A stretch of DNA of 64,000 nucleotides from Gaeumannomyces sp. JS-464 (Eukaryota; Ascomycota; Sordariomycetes; Magnaporthales; Magnaporthaceae). The position numbers and the translations under genes are program-made. The notes beneath the pieces are model-generated. The model searched no databases. It was not told the origin of the DNA and saw only the letters and a list, made by a program, of their open reading frames with translations. Below are positions 11,346 to 23,600 of the stretch, one piece after another. Every line of letters begins with the position of its first letter. Position 1 is the first letter of the stretch. Location of the stretch: the NCBI GenBank assembly GCA_002197995.1, contig NGZR01000003.1, positions 4,650,001 to 4,714,000 on the forward strand. Direction: 5' to 3'.

Positions 11346-12164
11346 TAAAGCAAGTTACTGTAACGGAAATTACGTTAGGGTAAGGCTAATAAGGTTGCTT
11401 TCGACCCGGGGAAGTGCGAGCTTATGCATTTTTCCAGGCGGAAAAACCCCACAACCCCAGCGGTTACGGCGAAAGGCCTTACTATACAACAAGCTACAGG
11501 AGCTTTACGGTGGTTAGGGGTTTTTTTCGACCAAAGGCTTAACTTTAAAGCCCACGTCGATAACAAAGCCGCAAAAGCTTAAAGCGTTGCAAATCACCTC
11601 CGGAGGCTTACGAATTCGATAGGGGGGATACCGGCACATTCGGTACATAAAGCCGTTATAACGGTTATAATCCCTACGGTTTATACGGGGCCGAAGTGTG
11701 GTATAAGGGCAAAACCAAACCACACCCATACAAGCCGGCATAACAGCAAATTATCCGCCAAAGCCATTTAATCGAACGGGTCGACAAAGCCTTAAAAGCG
11801 TTCCTCCGGGCAATGGTACCAGCTTGGAAAACTATACCGACAAACGCTTTACATTACGAATCCGGCATCCCCGGCGCCCAGGTGCTTTTAAAACAAGCCC
11901 GCTTCCGTTTTGCGGCCCGTATAAATACGGTTCCGGAAAACCACCCCTGGCCGCAGCGGCCAGGCCGGCTTTTAACGCCCGTGGGCCCAAAGCGGGCCTT
12001 CTTAACAAGCTTGCGACCTTTTTGCAAAGAACGGCCGAATCCTCCCGGCTGCATCGCCCGGCTTACCTCCCTTATAAATATACGGGGCTTACGGTGGCTA
12101 TACAAGAAAAGCCTGCAGCCGCAAAAGCATTTATGGCGTGGCTTCGCACCCTCCCACTTACCGA

Positions 12165-13006
12165 CGTTATAATATATAGCGACGGGTCCAAAGCAAAGGA
12201 CGGGCAGTTGGATACGGCTGGGTAATATACCAAGCCGGCCAACGCAAACTTTCCGGGCACGGCCGGTTAGCGCATCCGGCGGAAGTATTCGACGGCGAAG
12301 CGGAAGGGGCCCGAATGGGCCTCCGTAAAGCCGTTTGGAGCTTCCGCAATTGCACTTTCCACTTGTGCCTCGATAAACCTCGGCGGCCAACGGCTGTTTA
12401 AGCACGGCCCCTAATAGTTTACAAGGGGCTTTTAAAAAAATCCATTGCTTTATGGATAAACACCAGTATACGTACGCTGGTCCCCGGGCCATATGGGAAT
12501 CCCCGGAAACGAAAAGGCAAACGCCGAAGCAAAGTTGGGATCGGCCTTGCCAATACCCCAACATTTTAAACCAACGGTGGCCGAAGTAAAGGCTTTAGCC
12601 CGGAAAACAGCCCGGGACGCCCGGAACGCATGGTTTAAAAAACTTTCCGGATCGGTATAAAGCTATAGGCCTCCCGCCGGTACCACAACACACGCCCGAA
12701 GCGTTGCAGTTGCACCGGAAGGTAATGCAACGGCTAATAGCCGCACGCACCGGCCACGGGGATTTCGACTGGTACCACCGAAAGTTCCAACACGAAAACG
12801 ATAACCCGTGCCGTTGCGGGCGAAATAAGTCCCCTTCCCACCCTGTATTTTGCAGGCTGGCTAGGGCGGCAAAAAACAAATGGCCTATAGCGGACCCTCC
12901 CCCGGCCTTTAATAGGCCCGGATATTGGAAACGGCTTTTCCAAAAGCCCTTTCTTTTTGCTTCGTTCGTTAAAGCCACCAACTACTACACTATCGCCGGA
13001 CGATAA
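12165..13006 (+). pseudogene. LINE ORF2: RNase H domain and C-terminal zinc block
   Basis: Starts with YSDGSKAKDG (SDGSK at 12178-12192, first catalytic Asp of RNase H) and runs through a shifted frame with PGHMGIPGNEKANAEAK (about 12490-12540). A 100-codon open stretch (12704-13006) follows, with CRCGRNKSPSHPVFCR (12809-12855). The same blocks are in the minus-strand copy at 4825-6090, which is less damaged and helps to read this one. Confidence 0.85.
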
Positions 13007-13418
13007 CAACAGGGCCCAAAAAGCCTATACTTAACCTTTTCCTTTGTACCATTAGAATTACCAGTAGGCTCGTTAATCCCCCGCACTTTAGGCCGGGCCC
13101 AAGGGAGGTTCCGAAAACCCCCTCCCCCGCCCAAACCCGGCTTTACCCCCTTTCCGGCATACCCGCCGGCCAATAGCATCACTACCACCCGCAGCGCTTT
13201 ACAACGCCCCGGCGTATTTTTACGCCCTATTGTCGATTGCCCGCTTACTAACAAGGAGCGCCGGAATGCGGCCCGACCCCCGTGTGCCTTCGGGTTTAAT
13301 TTGTTAGCCGCCTTGATAGCAGCATATAGCCTAGTGTTAAGCTTAGGTAGCGCTAGCACGTTATATGCCCCTTGGGAGGCAGGGACTGGTAGATCCCGAT
13401 TTACTGACGTTAAATATA

Positions 13419-13450
<32 letters not shown>

Positions 13451-13451
13451 T
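13419..13451 (+). repeat. (CT)n tail of the LINE
   Basis: About 33 bases of CT repeats with one TTT interruption. It follows the shared 3' sequence GTTAAATATA, as the tail of the copy at 4825 does on the minus strand. Confidence 0.85.
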
Positions 13452-13466
13452 TCCAATTGTGCCTTT
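13452..13466 (+). repeat. Target-site duplication of the LINE, right copy
   Basis: Identical to 7188-7202. It lies directly after the (CT)n tail of the LINE. Confidence 0.9.
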
Positions 13467-14160
13467 AACTGTCACGGTTCGGCAAGTGCAAGCCCCCACC
13501 CGCTCGAGCCAAAAGGACGAGAAAGTCAAAGCTGACACTTTAACTCAATTGGAGGCTTATTAGCCCTTTAGGTACTGCGAGACATGGCTGCGCAGCCTGT
13601 AAGGCTGCCGCGCTATAACACTAACTGCCTGATTTTTTGATGTGTTATAGCCAAGTCGTATTCGTGCACGCTGTAGCTTTTTTGAAGCTTTCGGAAGAAA
13701 AGCCGGGTCGTGGGGCTTGCAGGGATCCGGGCCTTAATAGTGCTAATCTGGGTGGCCAACTCTCTCGACTGCTTGGGGGTTTTCCAAAGGATTTGGGACA
13801 TCCGGATAGGGACCGCTGAACGTCGTTTGGCCCTGTTATCCTTTGCAAATTGTTGAATTCCGGCTCGCCGGCTGTCTTGGCTGGAATTGTCGAGGATAAA
13901 ACGGCTTATAAGGGGTTTGGCTATATTCCGAGGCCACAACCCGGCCGCCCGCCACCCTAACCTAATTATATAGGGGGTAAGGGCCTTTGTTCGTGCGTAG
14001 GCATAGCCCTTTAAAAATTGACGTTTCCCCACCACTGTTAAGCAGGTAAATAGAGCTTGGAACCCTATTTTTTGGCAGTAGGCGTGCTTGAAAGGGGTGA
14101 AAACGGATAGATCGAGGGGCTGCAATACGTGGGAGGTATGGGGGGCCGTTGGCGGGCGTG
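13452..14160 (-). pseudogene. pogo/Fot1-like DDE transposase, catalytic-core C-terminal half
   Basis: On the minus strand a 170-codon frame (14125-13613) begins with HTSHVLQPLDLSVFTPFKHAY. This is the conserved block of pogo-type DDE_1 transposases that contains the third acidic position (QPLD). It continues with GWRAAGLWPRNIAKPLISR, another hallmark of fungal pogo transposases. Between 13613 and 13466 the frame is broken, then QLKAQLE runs into the target duplication and would continue at 7202. The N-terminal helix-turn-helix/CENP-B part and the first two catalytic Asp are absent: similarity stops at about 14160, where a LINE-derived fragment begins. Confidence 0.8.
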
Positions 14161-14255
14161 GTATGGGTGTTGGGTCGCTAAATTGGCGGGTGTTAAGGAT
14201 TTGTATGCAACTTGGCAGTGTGCACTAACAGCGCAATCCCAAGAATTGGTGAGTT
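14146..14255 (-). repeat. Inverted copy of LINE 5' UTR segment
   Basis: These 110 bases are nearly the reverse complement of 7305-7410 in the 5' UTR of the LINE (shared core GGCGGGTGTTAAGGATTTGT). Similarity stops sharply at both ends: one end abuts the truncated transposase. This may be a 5' scrap of another LINE copy or the result of a rearrangement. Confidence 0.8.
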
Positions 14256-14650
14256 GGCAGAAATGGCGAGCAGGTGGTTCCTGGATAATGACGCGTTTCA
14301 CCCGCTTCTCGCGTTTACCAGCCGCCATACTCGCAGTTGGTATGCTTTCGCTACTATTTGAATGCACACTTTCGATCATGTTTGCCTTAAAAAGGTCCAA
14401 CCGCCGGAAGCACTATGCTTTACGCAGGCATGTATAGTTGAGCTATGGGTTAAGAAGATTAGCGATAAAATTCCATTTAATTTATAAAGCAAGCTTTAGG
14501 ACTTAAACTCCGTGCATTTCATAACGAGGTGTTTATAAAAAATAATAATAACCGGCGTGTGATATGCCTATATGCCATATGCTTTTGGGCCATAGGCGGA
14601 AAAGACAGGCTGGTAATGCTGGTCCGCGGTGCTACTTTAGCTTTCCTATC
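14256..14650. other. Transition into the AT-rich block, no gene
   Basis: Base composition drops from ordinary to AT-rich. No reading frame with family resemblance was seen. Confidence 0.4.
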
Positions 14651-15378
14651 CCTACTTTTAAGCCATTTTGCGATGCTTAATCTTTTTGCGTCGTCGAGTT
14701 TTCGCCTGGTCCGCCGGTCGAAACGCGATATAATGAATAATTATAATATGGTTTTGGAAGTAATCCAGGGTTTTCAGTTTAACGTTTACACATTTGGGGT
14801 GCTCGCAGCGGATGGGATCGCTACGGCCCTAAGCGAGTTTCCGTGCTTAAAATGTTAATTATCGAAGTGGTCGTTTCGGATAGCCGGACGGCAAAACTTA
14901 AACGTCCGTTTTTCCGTTTAAAAACGCCCGTCGCCGATGCAATCGGGGCATTAGCTGGGGTTTATTAAAAAAGGGAATAGGTCGGGCTCGGGCTCGGGAT
15001 TCGACGACTTTTGCTTAATAAGGGATTCGATTTGCCTTCGTTGGCGAGTGTGGGCGCGCTGACGGGTTTTTCGCTTGTTGCATAAAAACACTATTAAATC
15101 GATAATTTTAATACGGTGGTGCAAAATCTCGTCGTTAAACCAGCTGTTTAGCTGGTTATACCAGATTTTGGCAAGCCGTGCACGTTCGGGGATGTTAAAT
15201 TCCACCTTAGGCTTTTTATACTTTTCCTCCACCTCGCTTAGTGCTTGCTTTGCGATATCCCAGGTCGGCCGGTGGTAAAAGTAGTACTCGCGATAATCTT
15301 TTACAACCGTGTTTTCGCGTTATGCCCGTGTGCGCTTAATTTTTTCAGTAAGTTCGCGAATTTTTACCTCGTCCTTCT

Positions 15379-15524
15379 TGTAACGATCGGTATAAGTCAC
15401 TCCCAATGCATTACATACTTATAAAAGGGTACGATTTAAAACTGTTTGCATAGTTACTAAAACTAATTTATAAAAGTGCTAAAACGGTGCGTGCGGGGTT
15501 GTACGTTACGCTCGTTACACTACC
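15379..15524 (+). repeat. Direct repeat inside the DUF3435 gene, copy 1
   Basis: About 146 bases closely matching 15799-15942 in the same direction (shared core GGTGCGTGCGGGGTTGTACG). On the minus strand both copies read a TVLNRTLL...Y-x-DRY segment of the recombinase, so a coding piece is duplicated. Confidence 0.85.
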
Positions 15525-15747
15525 CTTTTATTGCACCTCGTTTTTTAATTAATGCTTTACAGCAGGAATTAAAAACGGGGTTTAATTAGTGGCATAAAAA
15601 AGGGTTGCTCGCTTATTTGTTTACAGCTGCGTACGGCTTACGTTTCGTTTCCTTCGGTTGCGCTTTTAAGCGACTTACTCCACGAAGGTTGCGTTGCAAA
15701 TGCGATAAAAGTAAAGTTACTACATTTAAAATACCGGGGGCAAAAAA

Positions 15748-15777
15748 CTCCCCTTATCGCGGATCGAACTCGCGATT
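15748..15777 (-). other. tRNA T-arm-like hairpin, no full tRNA
   Basis: On the minus strand TCGCG-AGTTCGATC-CGCGA forms a perfect T-arm with the conserved GTTCRAnYC loop, followed by TAAGGGGA like an acceptor strand. No matching CCCCTTA is found about 65 nt upstream, so only a 3' half is present. It lies in the unique insert between the two direct repeats. Confidence 0.35.
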
Positions 15778-15798
15778 TCAATTGTAGTTTTAAATAGT

Positions 15799-15942
15799 GT
15801 AACGATCGGCATAAATCACTTTTAATGCACTATACACCCACAAAAGGGTACGATTTAAAACTATTTGTACAATTATTAAAGCTAACTTATAAAAGTGTTA
15901 AAACGGTGCGTGCGGGGTTGTACGCCACGCTCGTTACACTTC
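15799..15942 (+). repeat. Direct repeat inside the DUF3435 gene, copy 2
   Basis: Second copy of 15379-15524, 420 bases away. The 274 bases between the copies (15525-15798) are not readable as recombinase and interrupt the gene. Confidence 0.85.
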
Positions 15943-17218
15943 CGGCCCCGAATGCGATACTGTTTTTGCTTAAATGCCGTTCGCTGCTTTTCCAATTCGA
16001 CAATTTTAAGGTTTAAAAGCAGGTTCGCCCACATTTTGTTTAATATTATATCACGTTTCGCCCGAGGGTCGCGGGTAATATTAACGTGCGCGAATAGTTT
16101 ATATAGCTAATTTTCCGTTTTTTTTTTCGAAAAAAGTATTTTGCAAATCGAATTTAACCTTTTCGTTAAGGTAAGCATTATAAAAAGTCGAAAATTTAAA
16201 ATCGTGGCGCATTATTTGGTTTCGAACGACGTTTAAAGCGTTTTTTAAAGTTAAGTTAGCAGTCGCTTTTGCAAAATCACTTAAACTTTTGGTTAGTTTT
16301 TTTTCGCGATAAGGCATACCGTTCGCAACGTTCGCGGCTTTTTTACGGAAAAACTTCGATGTTTAACAAACTTTAAATCCCGCTTTTAAGCTTTATCGGC
16401 TTAAATCGTTTTTAAGTTTAACGTAAAACATGGTTTTAATGTCGGAAAAAATTCCGTTAAGGTTAAAGCGGCGGAAACCGGGGATTTTAAGCATAAATTG
16501 CTTCCACCGCAAAAGCATGCACTTTTTAAACCCCTAAATATTAGTGCTTAGCATTTGCGAAACGTTTGTTAAGCTCGGCGTATTAAAAGCGTAATTGTGC
16601 AACGCGAGCGCGATAATAACGCTAACGGGATAAAAAATTAACATTTTAATAAGCGTAAAGTAAAAAATGGTTTTGCAATAATTAAAATAACAAAATTATT
16701 TAAATCGCGTGCGAAAAAGCGTAAAATTTACGGCTTTAGTTTGTTATCCGAGCTTTTGTAATAGATAAATTTAATGGTTATTACGGGGGCTGCTTAACCC
16801 GTTACCGGATGGCGGACGACCATTAGTTAAATGTTTTCGTAGTAAAAAGCTTTCGGCCGCCCGCGTTTTTTAGTTTCCGCGGATAGCAGTTCATTTACCG
16901 GCAGGGATTGTTTATTAAGCGCAGCTTTATTCGAGTTATCCCACTTTTTTTAGCTTTTTCCTTAGTCGGCGTTAAGCGGAAAAACGATTTTAAAGCCGAA
17001 AAGCTTTTTTTACGAGCTTAGGTTTCGGCTTTTCGTTATAAACGAGCTTGGTAAACCTAGCTTTAATATAGCATTAAATTAAATAACAACCCGCGAGGTT
17101 AATGCGTTGCCGTTCGCCGGGGAAAACGCCCGTATCGTAAACGATATTAAACGTTAAAATAATGCGCAATTCGGCTACGTTAACGATTAGCTTACCGTAA
17201 ATATTAAAAGGCCGAAAG

Positions 17219-17223
17219 CTAAA
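17219..17223 (+). repeat. Target-site duplication of gypsy element 1 (ctaaa)
   Basis: CTAAA before the left LTR and TTAAA after the right LTR (24472-24476). The single difference is a C/T transition, as RIP would make. Confidence 0.7.
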
Positions 17224-17650
17224 TGTTACAATTAAAGGTTTGCTCCTAAGGTAAGGCACTTCGGGGGTGGAAAAGACAGTATCGCTGGTGCTAGTGGATA
17301 GGGGAACACGTAATTTAAAAGGACAATTTAATTGCTTACTTTAGGGAATGCTTAGGAGCTAACTTAAGTTAACTAATGCCGAAGCCTTAATTAAAGCTAC
17401 TTAAAATAAAAAGAAACCCATCCTTTATATACACGCTGCTTTTTGCCTTACGTTAGGTTAAATTTGTGGATTTGTGGTTTCGCCGATACAAATTTAAAAA
17501 TCCTTTTGCCTTTATAAATTTGTAGTTTCGCCGATACAAATCCAAAAATCCAGCTAAGGTTACGTAACTCCACGTGTCGGGTACGGGCAAAGGCACCGCT
17601 TAAGGCCCTTTTCGTCTTGCCGCCCCGGGGCTTGCATACTGGTTATAACA
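17224..17650 (-). repeat. LTR of gypsy element 1 (3' LTR)
   Basis: 427 bases, paired with 24043-24471. It contains an internal tandem pair of about 50 bases around TTTGTGGTTTCGCCGATA (17460-17560), present in both LTRs. Confidence 0.9.
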
Positions 17651-20600
17651 TTAGGTTTCCCCTTTTAAGCCAAGTTTTTTTGGCCACGTTTTATCGCCCC
17701 GCTTTTTATTAATAGTAAATACTTTCCTTTTTTACCATTTCCTATTCTTTTTTTAGTTTAACAAAATGTTTGGTCGGGTGCGAAAACGTCCTTTTTGCGA
17801 AAAAAACCCTTTAGCGCAAAAACCTGCTTGTTTAAATCGTTTTTTCCTTTATTAAAATGCCTTTTTGCTTTTTTTATTACGAGGTTTTAAAGCGAAAAAG
17901 GTGCGAGGCTTCCTTTTAGGACTTTTTTCGGTGCGTGAAATGCTTTAATCGGAATCGCATAAATTGCGACATTTTAAGTTTTTCGCCTAAGCAGTTTTGT
18001 TTTATCGGCTTTTAATACCAACAAATAAAAGCGGAAGTCGAAACGGTGGAAAAAAAACGTCGCGTTTTGGATAACGAACGTCGTGCTTTAAATAATAAAC
18101 TCGAACGTTTGCGAAAACAAAAAAAGTATAGTTTGAAAAAAAAATGCGTGCAATCCGTTATGGTATTAACGTTATAAAAAAGTTAAAACGTGTTAAGCGG
18201 GAAAAGGCCGACCGGGAGGTTCGCCGGGCTCCTTTACAATTTAAGCCATTTATAGCTCCTTTCTTTTCTTTCGGTTAGCAAACGTTTAAGGTTAATTTTA
18301 ACCTAAACCTGTTTGCCTTTTTTAATTAAAATAAGTTATAACTTTTTCCAATAACTTTTTTAAGTTTTATAACGCATTAGGCGTGGCTTTGGTTTTTTTG
18401 CCAAAGCTTTGGGTTCGAATTCCGGCTGGGCCAGGGGAACCGGCGGTTTTTTTTGGAAATATCGCGGGTATTTCCAAAAAAGATCGTCGTTTTGCCGTCC
18501 TTTTATTAACCTTTTTATAAGCGTTTTTACCGGTATTCCGTTAAAGCTTCTTAGCAGTTTACAAGGTTAATTCCTTTTTTTTACGTGTTTTTTTCGTGGC
18601 CGTACCCTTTCCATTTAACCAGGTACTTTTTAAGCTTGCGTTTCGGCCTATAGTTTAAGATTTTTTCGATTTCGTATTTTTATTCCGGGTCGATTTCCAT
18701 TAACTCGTTACTTTTAAAACCCGGTAACGTTAATTCGAATAGGGAAACGTAAAAAACCAGGTGGGATTTTATAGTTAATGGTAGTCGAAATTTGTAATTT
18801 ACGTTTGAAACCTTTTTTAATACTTTAAAAAGTTTCAATTTTTTATGGTTTAGCTTGTCGTTTAGTCGTTTCGTTTTAATATTTTGTCGAAAAAGATAAA
18901 CGCTATCCCTTTTTTTAAAAGTCGGTTTTTCGATCTTTTTTTGTTTGCTTAAATAGCTATACGGTGCCGTAGCTTTTTTAGCTTTATTTGGAGGTGTTTA
19001 TGCAGTTTGGTAAGCTTTATTATTTGTATTACCGCTATTAAGGCATGTTTTTCTGCTTTAAGTTTTTTATACGCTATAAGCGTAAACCCGTAGTTCGCAT
19101 AAAACAATATAATTCCTATGCTTTTATAAATTAAGCTGTTATAAGCGAACTAAGCTATAAGAAGTAATTATACCTAGTTGTTTTGTTTGTAATTAACGTA
19201 GTAACGTAAATATTGCTTTATAGTTTAATTCGTCCGCTTCGTTTATTTATTTGTTTAAAAATGGTAAGCCGTAAATAAAAAGTGCTCCGCTTTTAACCTA
19301 TTCGTAAGCCTTTTTTAAAATTTGCTTGTAAATAGCTTATTTTTATCCGTAATTAAGCGGTTCGGCGTGCCGTGTTTTGCTATTACGTGCTTAATGAAAA
19401 CGTACGTTGGTTTTATAACGTCGCTGCTTTTTTTATATGGTAAAAATAAGGCGTATTTGGTAAGCCTGTCCATTATTACTAGTACATTGTTATATTTTAC
19501 TTTAATTAACGGTTTTTTGGATTAAAAAAGTTTAATAATGAAATTTATAGTAACTTTTTGCCACGTTCCGTTCGGTGCTAGCAAAAGTTGCAATAACCTA
19601 TATGGTTTATGCCTATTAGCTTTGTTTTTAGCATAACCTTCGCAATTTTTTATTATATCCTATACTTCGGCTCGAGTTTTTATAAACTTATAATATTATT
19701 ATAACCGTTTTTACGTTTTTTTTACATTTTAATAGTTATATGCTAGCTGGCTATAAATTTGTTAAAAAAATTTTAAGGTTTAAACTTTTTTTTATTAAAT
19801 TGTTTTAACGAATATCTTTTATGCCGGGATTAAAAATCCGTTTGGTTTTTCCGTTAAAATTACTTATGTTTTTTTAGGTATTATAACTTAATAGTTCGAT
19901 CGTCGGCTTAAGGCGTTCGCCCGGCCGTTTTTCAACTTTTTCCGGTATTTAATTCGGATGTCGTAATTTTGCAAAAACTCGTTTTAACGGATTTATCGCT
20001 TATTTAAATTTTTGCTTATAATAAAATGCGTTAAATTTTTATAGTTTATATATATTATAACTTAATGCTTCGCTTTATAAAAGTATGGTTACCATTTTTT
20101 AAATGCTTGGATTATCGCTAAAAGTTTTTTATCGTGGATTTAGTAATTTAACTTAAATCCATTTAGCTTTTGCGAAAAAAACGCGCAAAAATGCAACCGT
20201 TTTTAGTCGTTTCGCTGTTCGAGTTGGCCGCCGATCGCGTAATTCGACGCGTTAGTTTTAACCTCGAAAGGTTTTTTTAAATTTAAAAATGTTAATATTG
20301 GTTTTTTTAATACGGCGTTTTATAATTGCTTAAAAGCTTTTTATTTTTGCTTTTTTAATAAAACTAATGGTTTTTTTGGTAAAATTCGTAAATAATATGG
20401 CAACTTTATTATAATTACGGATAAACCGTTTGTAAAAGTTTAAAAAACTTAAAAACCTTTGTACTTCCGTAACGTTTTTAAATATAAGCTATTTTTTTAA
20501 TTTTTTTAACTTTTTTAAGGTTTATGCAAACCTGTTCGAATGTAACCACAAACTTTAAAAAAGCGACTTTTTACAAATGCTATTCGCATTTTTCTGGTTT

Positions 20601-23600
20601 AACGAAAAGTTTTGCGTTAAATAACTTTTAAAGCATTTTTATTATATGCACGACGTATTATTTGTGCTTTTCCATCGTTTTTTAAAAAAATTAAAATGTC
20701 GTTAAATATGCGAAAATAAAAATGTCAGGTATTCGCGTAATATATGGTTAATTATCTTTAAAACGTGGTTAATGCGTTAATAAACCCGAAAGTTATTACT
20801 AAAAATTCGTAGCATTTAAACTTTATTTTAAAAGCCGTAAACCATTTTTAACCCTTTTTAATTTGTATTAAATTATAAGCTTTTCGTAGGTTTAAAACCG
20901 TAAATATTAGGCTTTGCCGAGCTTATCGCGCAATTCGTCGATAAAAAGCAAAAAATATCGGTTTTTAATCGTAACCTCGTTTAACGAGCGGTAATCGACG
21001 CATATTCGTTCCGTCCCGTTTTTTTTTTTTTATAAAATCCCATATTTTATTAAAAAATCGGAAAGTTTAATATATCCTTTTCGTAGGTTTTCTTTAGCTG
21101 TTTTTTAACACCTTTTATTATTAAAAGCTAAGCTAATATAGCTTTTGGTATTTAAACTACGTTTTTAGCTTAAATTTAATTTCCAAATTGAACGGTTTAT
21201 ATTCGGGAAGTACCGTTTTTAGGTTTTTCCGAAACAATTTCTCGTATTTATAATATTTTTCCGGAATATTCGCGAGCCGTTTTTTAACGTTAATTTAATC
21301 GTTTTAATCGCTTTTTATTTTAAATAATTATGTATTCGTCGATGTTAAATGCAAAAAATAAATTGTTAAATTTTATTACCGTTATAACATTTTTTCGTTG
21401 CTTTTTATATTTACAGTTTAAAGTTCGTAATTAGTAATTCGTTTTAATTATTCGTGGTTTTTCCTATTAAATTTAGCTAGTAGTTTAATTTATTCGTAGG
21501 TTATTTTTCCTAAGTTAAAAGATTTCGAAAATCACATTTCCTTTTTTTATATCCAATTTATCCAATATAATAATAACGTTTTCCTCGCTTCGAATGCGTA
21601 ATATTATTAATTGCGTTTTTCGGTCGATTTATCTTTTATTATAAACGACGGGTATTTTTTCGACCGTTTTTAGTTAATACGATTAGCGTTTCCGTTTTAT
21701 AAAAATTTTATACCGTTTAACCGTTTATAACGATACGTAATCGTTTTATACTTCGCAATCGATTATCATTTTAACCTTTTTTTAATATTTTATCCAAAAT
21801 GTTAATAGGTTAAATGGTTAATTCGATTTTGCCATTGCAAAGGTTTTTGTTAATTTTTCCTTTTTTTTATTCCGTGCTTTCCGTTCGGGTGGTTTTTTTA
21901 ATTTTTTAATAAAAGGAACGAATACCGTACGTTTGTTTTTTTATCCGGGTTAAACGGCACGTACGTTTACGCGATTCCTTAATGCTAAGCTTTCGTTTTT
22001 TATACCATATGTTTTTTGCATTCCGTAATTTTACACTTTTTTTAATCGAGCGTTTTAATAACGCATAGTATTAAATACCGCTCGTTAAGTTTAAAAATTG
22101 CGGTAAACCTACCGATCCGGGCTAGTTCTTACCGTGGTAATTAAAATGCCAAACGGGGCTTAATTTTTAGCTTGTTTTTTAACTTTCGTAAAAAGAAATC
22201 GTATTTAAACTTAAGTTATAAATGAAATTTGCACTTCTTGTAAATGCATTTTGCTTAAAAAAGGTACAAATATCCCGAATGCTTTATATTAATGCTAAGG
22301 TAATTTTCGGGGATTAGCGCAGTTTGTTTTAATTCGTTTGCGTTTTCGAACTTGTAATTAGCATATTTAACTTCCTGCTAATCGTTAAACCACGATAAAA
22401 GTTAGCCGTTATTTCCGTTCGCCGGGGTAGCGTAATATAACGGGCTATTTAAATGTTTTAAAACTTTAACGTTTTAAAAACACGCTGAAATATTGAAAAG
22501 CGTAAAAACGTACTGGTTTTTCCAATTTGCTTGCTTTTCGCGAATTATAAATACGAAGGTTTCGCCGTTCGAACTTTCTGCTCGTTTTTAAAACTCGGCC
22601 GTTTCGAAATTTTAACCATTTCGATTTATTTTAATATCGGTATTAAAATTTTTCGACTTTCGAAAAAGGTGTGTTTAATTTAAAAGCTTTTTTTGGGCTT
22701 TTTTTTCCTCCGCGTTACTTGTTAAAATTACTTCTTTTTAAATCCCGCGAAAAACGGTATCGTTTTTTTCTTTCGAATTTTCGAATCTGGAAATAATCCG
22801 CTATTTTCCTTCGTTATCATATTTAAGCTTTGTAATTTTAAGCATATAAATGTTTCGTAATTTTTAAAAATACCATTCGGTAACCTTTTTATTAAATTAG
22901 TATATAATGCATAACTTATTATAATAACATATTTAGCTAAACGCTATTTTAAAATATAATCCCTTTTATATCGAGCTTTTTTACGTTCGCTAAAAGTTCG
23001 CTATTTAGCGGTTATTATTTCGCTAAAAGCAATTAACTTTTATATAGCCGATTTAACCGCATTTAAAACATTTCCCGTTTTTTGGGTTTTATTTTTACTT
23101 TTTTTACTACTTTTATTATTAATAAACAGCTTCCGTATTAAAATTTATAAAGCTTAAATGCGTTTTATAAACCGTAATAGGTTATTATTTAGCCTTTTTT
23201 TAGTTAGCTTTGTTATTTTATACCGCATTTTTAAAACCATATCTTTTTTTTTTCCTATTATCGTTTATATAATTTATCGCTAATGCGAACCGCGTTCCTA
23301 ACGTAATTCGTAAAAAACTTTAGGCGGTTTTGCTTTACGAGTTCGTTTTTTACGTTTTCGCGTAATCCGTTATAAAAATGCAATATTAACGTAGCGTTAT
23401 TCCAATTAAATTTAATGCTAATTTGTTAAAAGTTTGCTACGTATTTAATTGCGGCTTTTCGCTATTTAAAAACCAGCAGGTTTTTTTCGGCGATTCGGGT
23501 TTCGTCGATTATTTCGAACACTTTTCCGACTTTTTTTCCGAAGGTTTCGAAATTGGCGAAAATAAATTTAATAGTTTTTTGGCTATTTTTATACCTTTTA

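Larger units (their letters stand above)
7203..13451 (+). mobile_element. Full-length Tad1/CfT-type LINE retrotransposon, inactive
   Basis: A 6.25 kb non-LTR retrotransposon inserted in a pogo-like transposase gene. Order of parts: 5' UTR with a tandemly repeated TTCCTCGAATTCACCAATTCTT unit (7203-7440), ORF1 (gag-like, two Cys/His blocks), ORF2 with AP-type endonuclease, reverse transcriptase, RNase H and a C-terminal zinc-binding block, a 3' UTR (13020-13418) shared with the copy at 4825-6090, and a (CT)n tail. This order is that of fungal Tad1-clade LINEs. A 15 bp target duplication flanks it. All reading frames are cut by stops and shifts, many of the C-to-T/G-to-A type expected of RIP. 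Two catalytic positions are lost: a stop falls inside RT motif A (11042-11044), and motif C reads YADN (11290-11301). Confidence 0.92.
14655..17223 (-). pseudogene. DUF3435 tyrosine-recombinase-like gene, central and C-terminal part, RIP-mutated
   Basis: Read on the minus strand from 17223 down. Pieces characteristic of the fungal DUF3435 (FluG-domain, Crypton/Starship-captain-like) family appear in order: VYDTGVFPGERQRINLAGC (about 17100); a stretch around MLKIPGFRR (about 16480); then PYREKKLTKSLSDFAKA and RNQIMRHDFKFSTFYNAYLN (16317-16150), the recombinase C-terminal Arg-His...Tyr region; and RPTWDIAKQALSEVEEKYKKP with NIPERARLAKIWYNQ (15270-15170). It closes with an intact C2H2 finger of the form C-x4-C-x13-H-x4-H (CEHPKC...NHIIIIH, about 14740-14820) preceded by a damaged CPDC finger half. 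Many TAA/TAG interruptions replace likely CAA/CAG/TGG codons. The gene is further split by a 146 bp repeat with an insert (15379-15942) and by the gypsy element starting at 17224. It would cut and join DNA if intact. Confidence 0.75.

Noticed and set aside
18405..18445. GGGTTCGAATTCC resembling a tRNA T-arm
   Set aside because: Stem does not pair beyond two bases and no anticodon arm or acceptor is present; it lies inside gypsy element 1.
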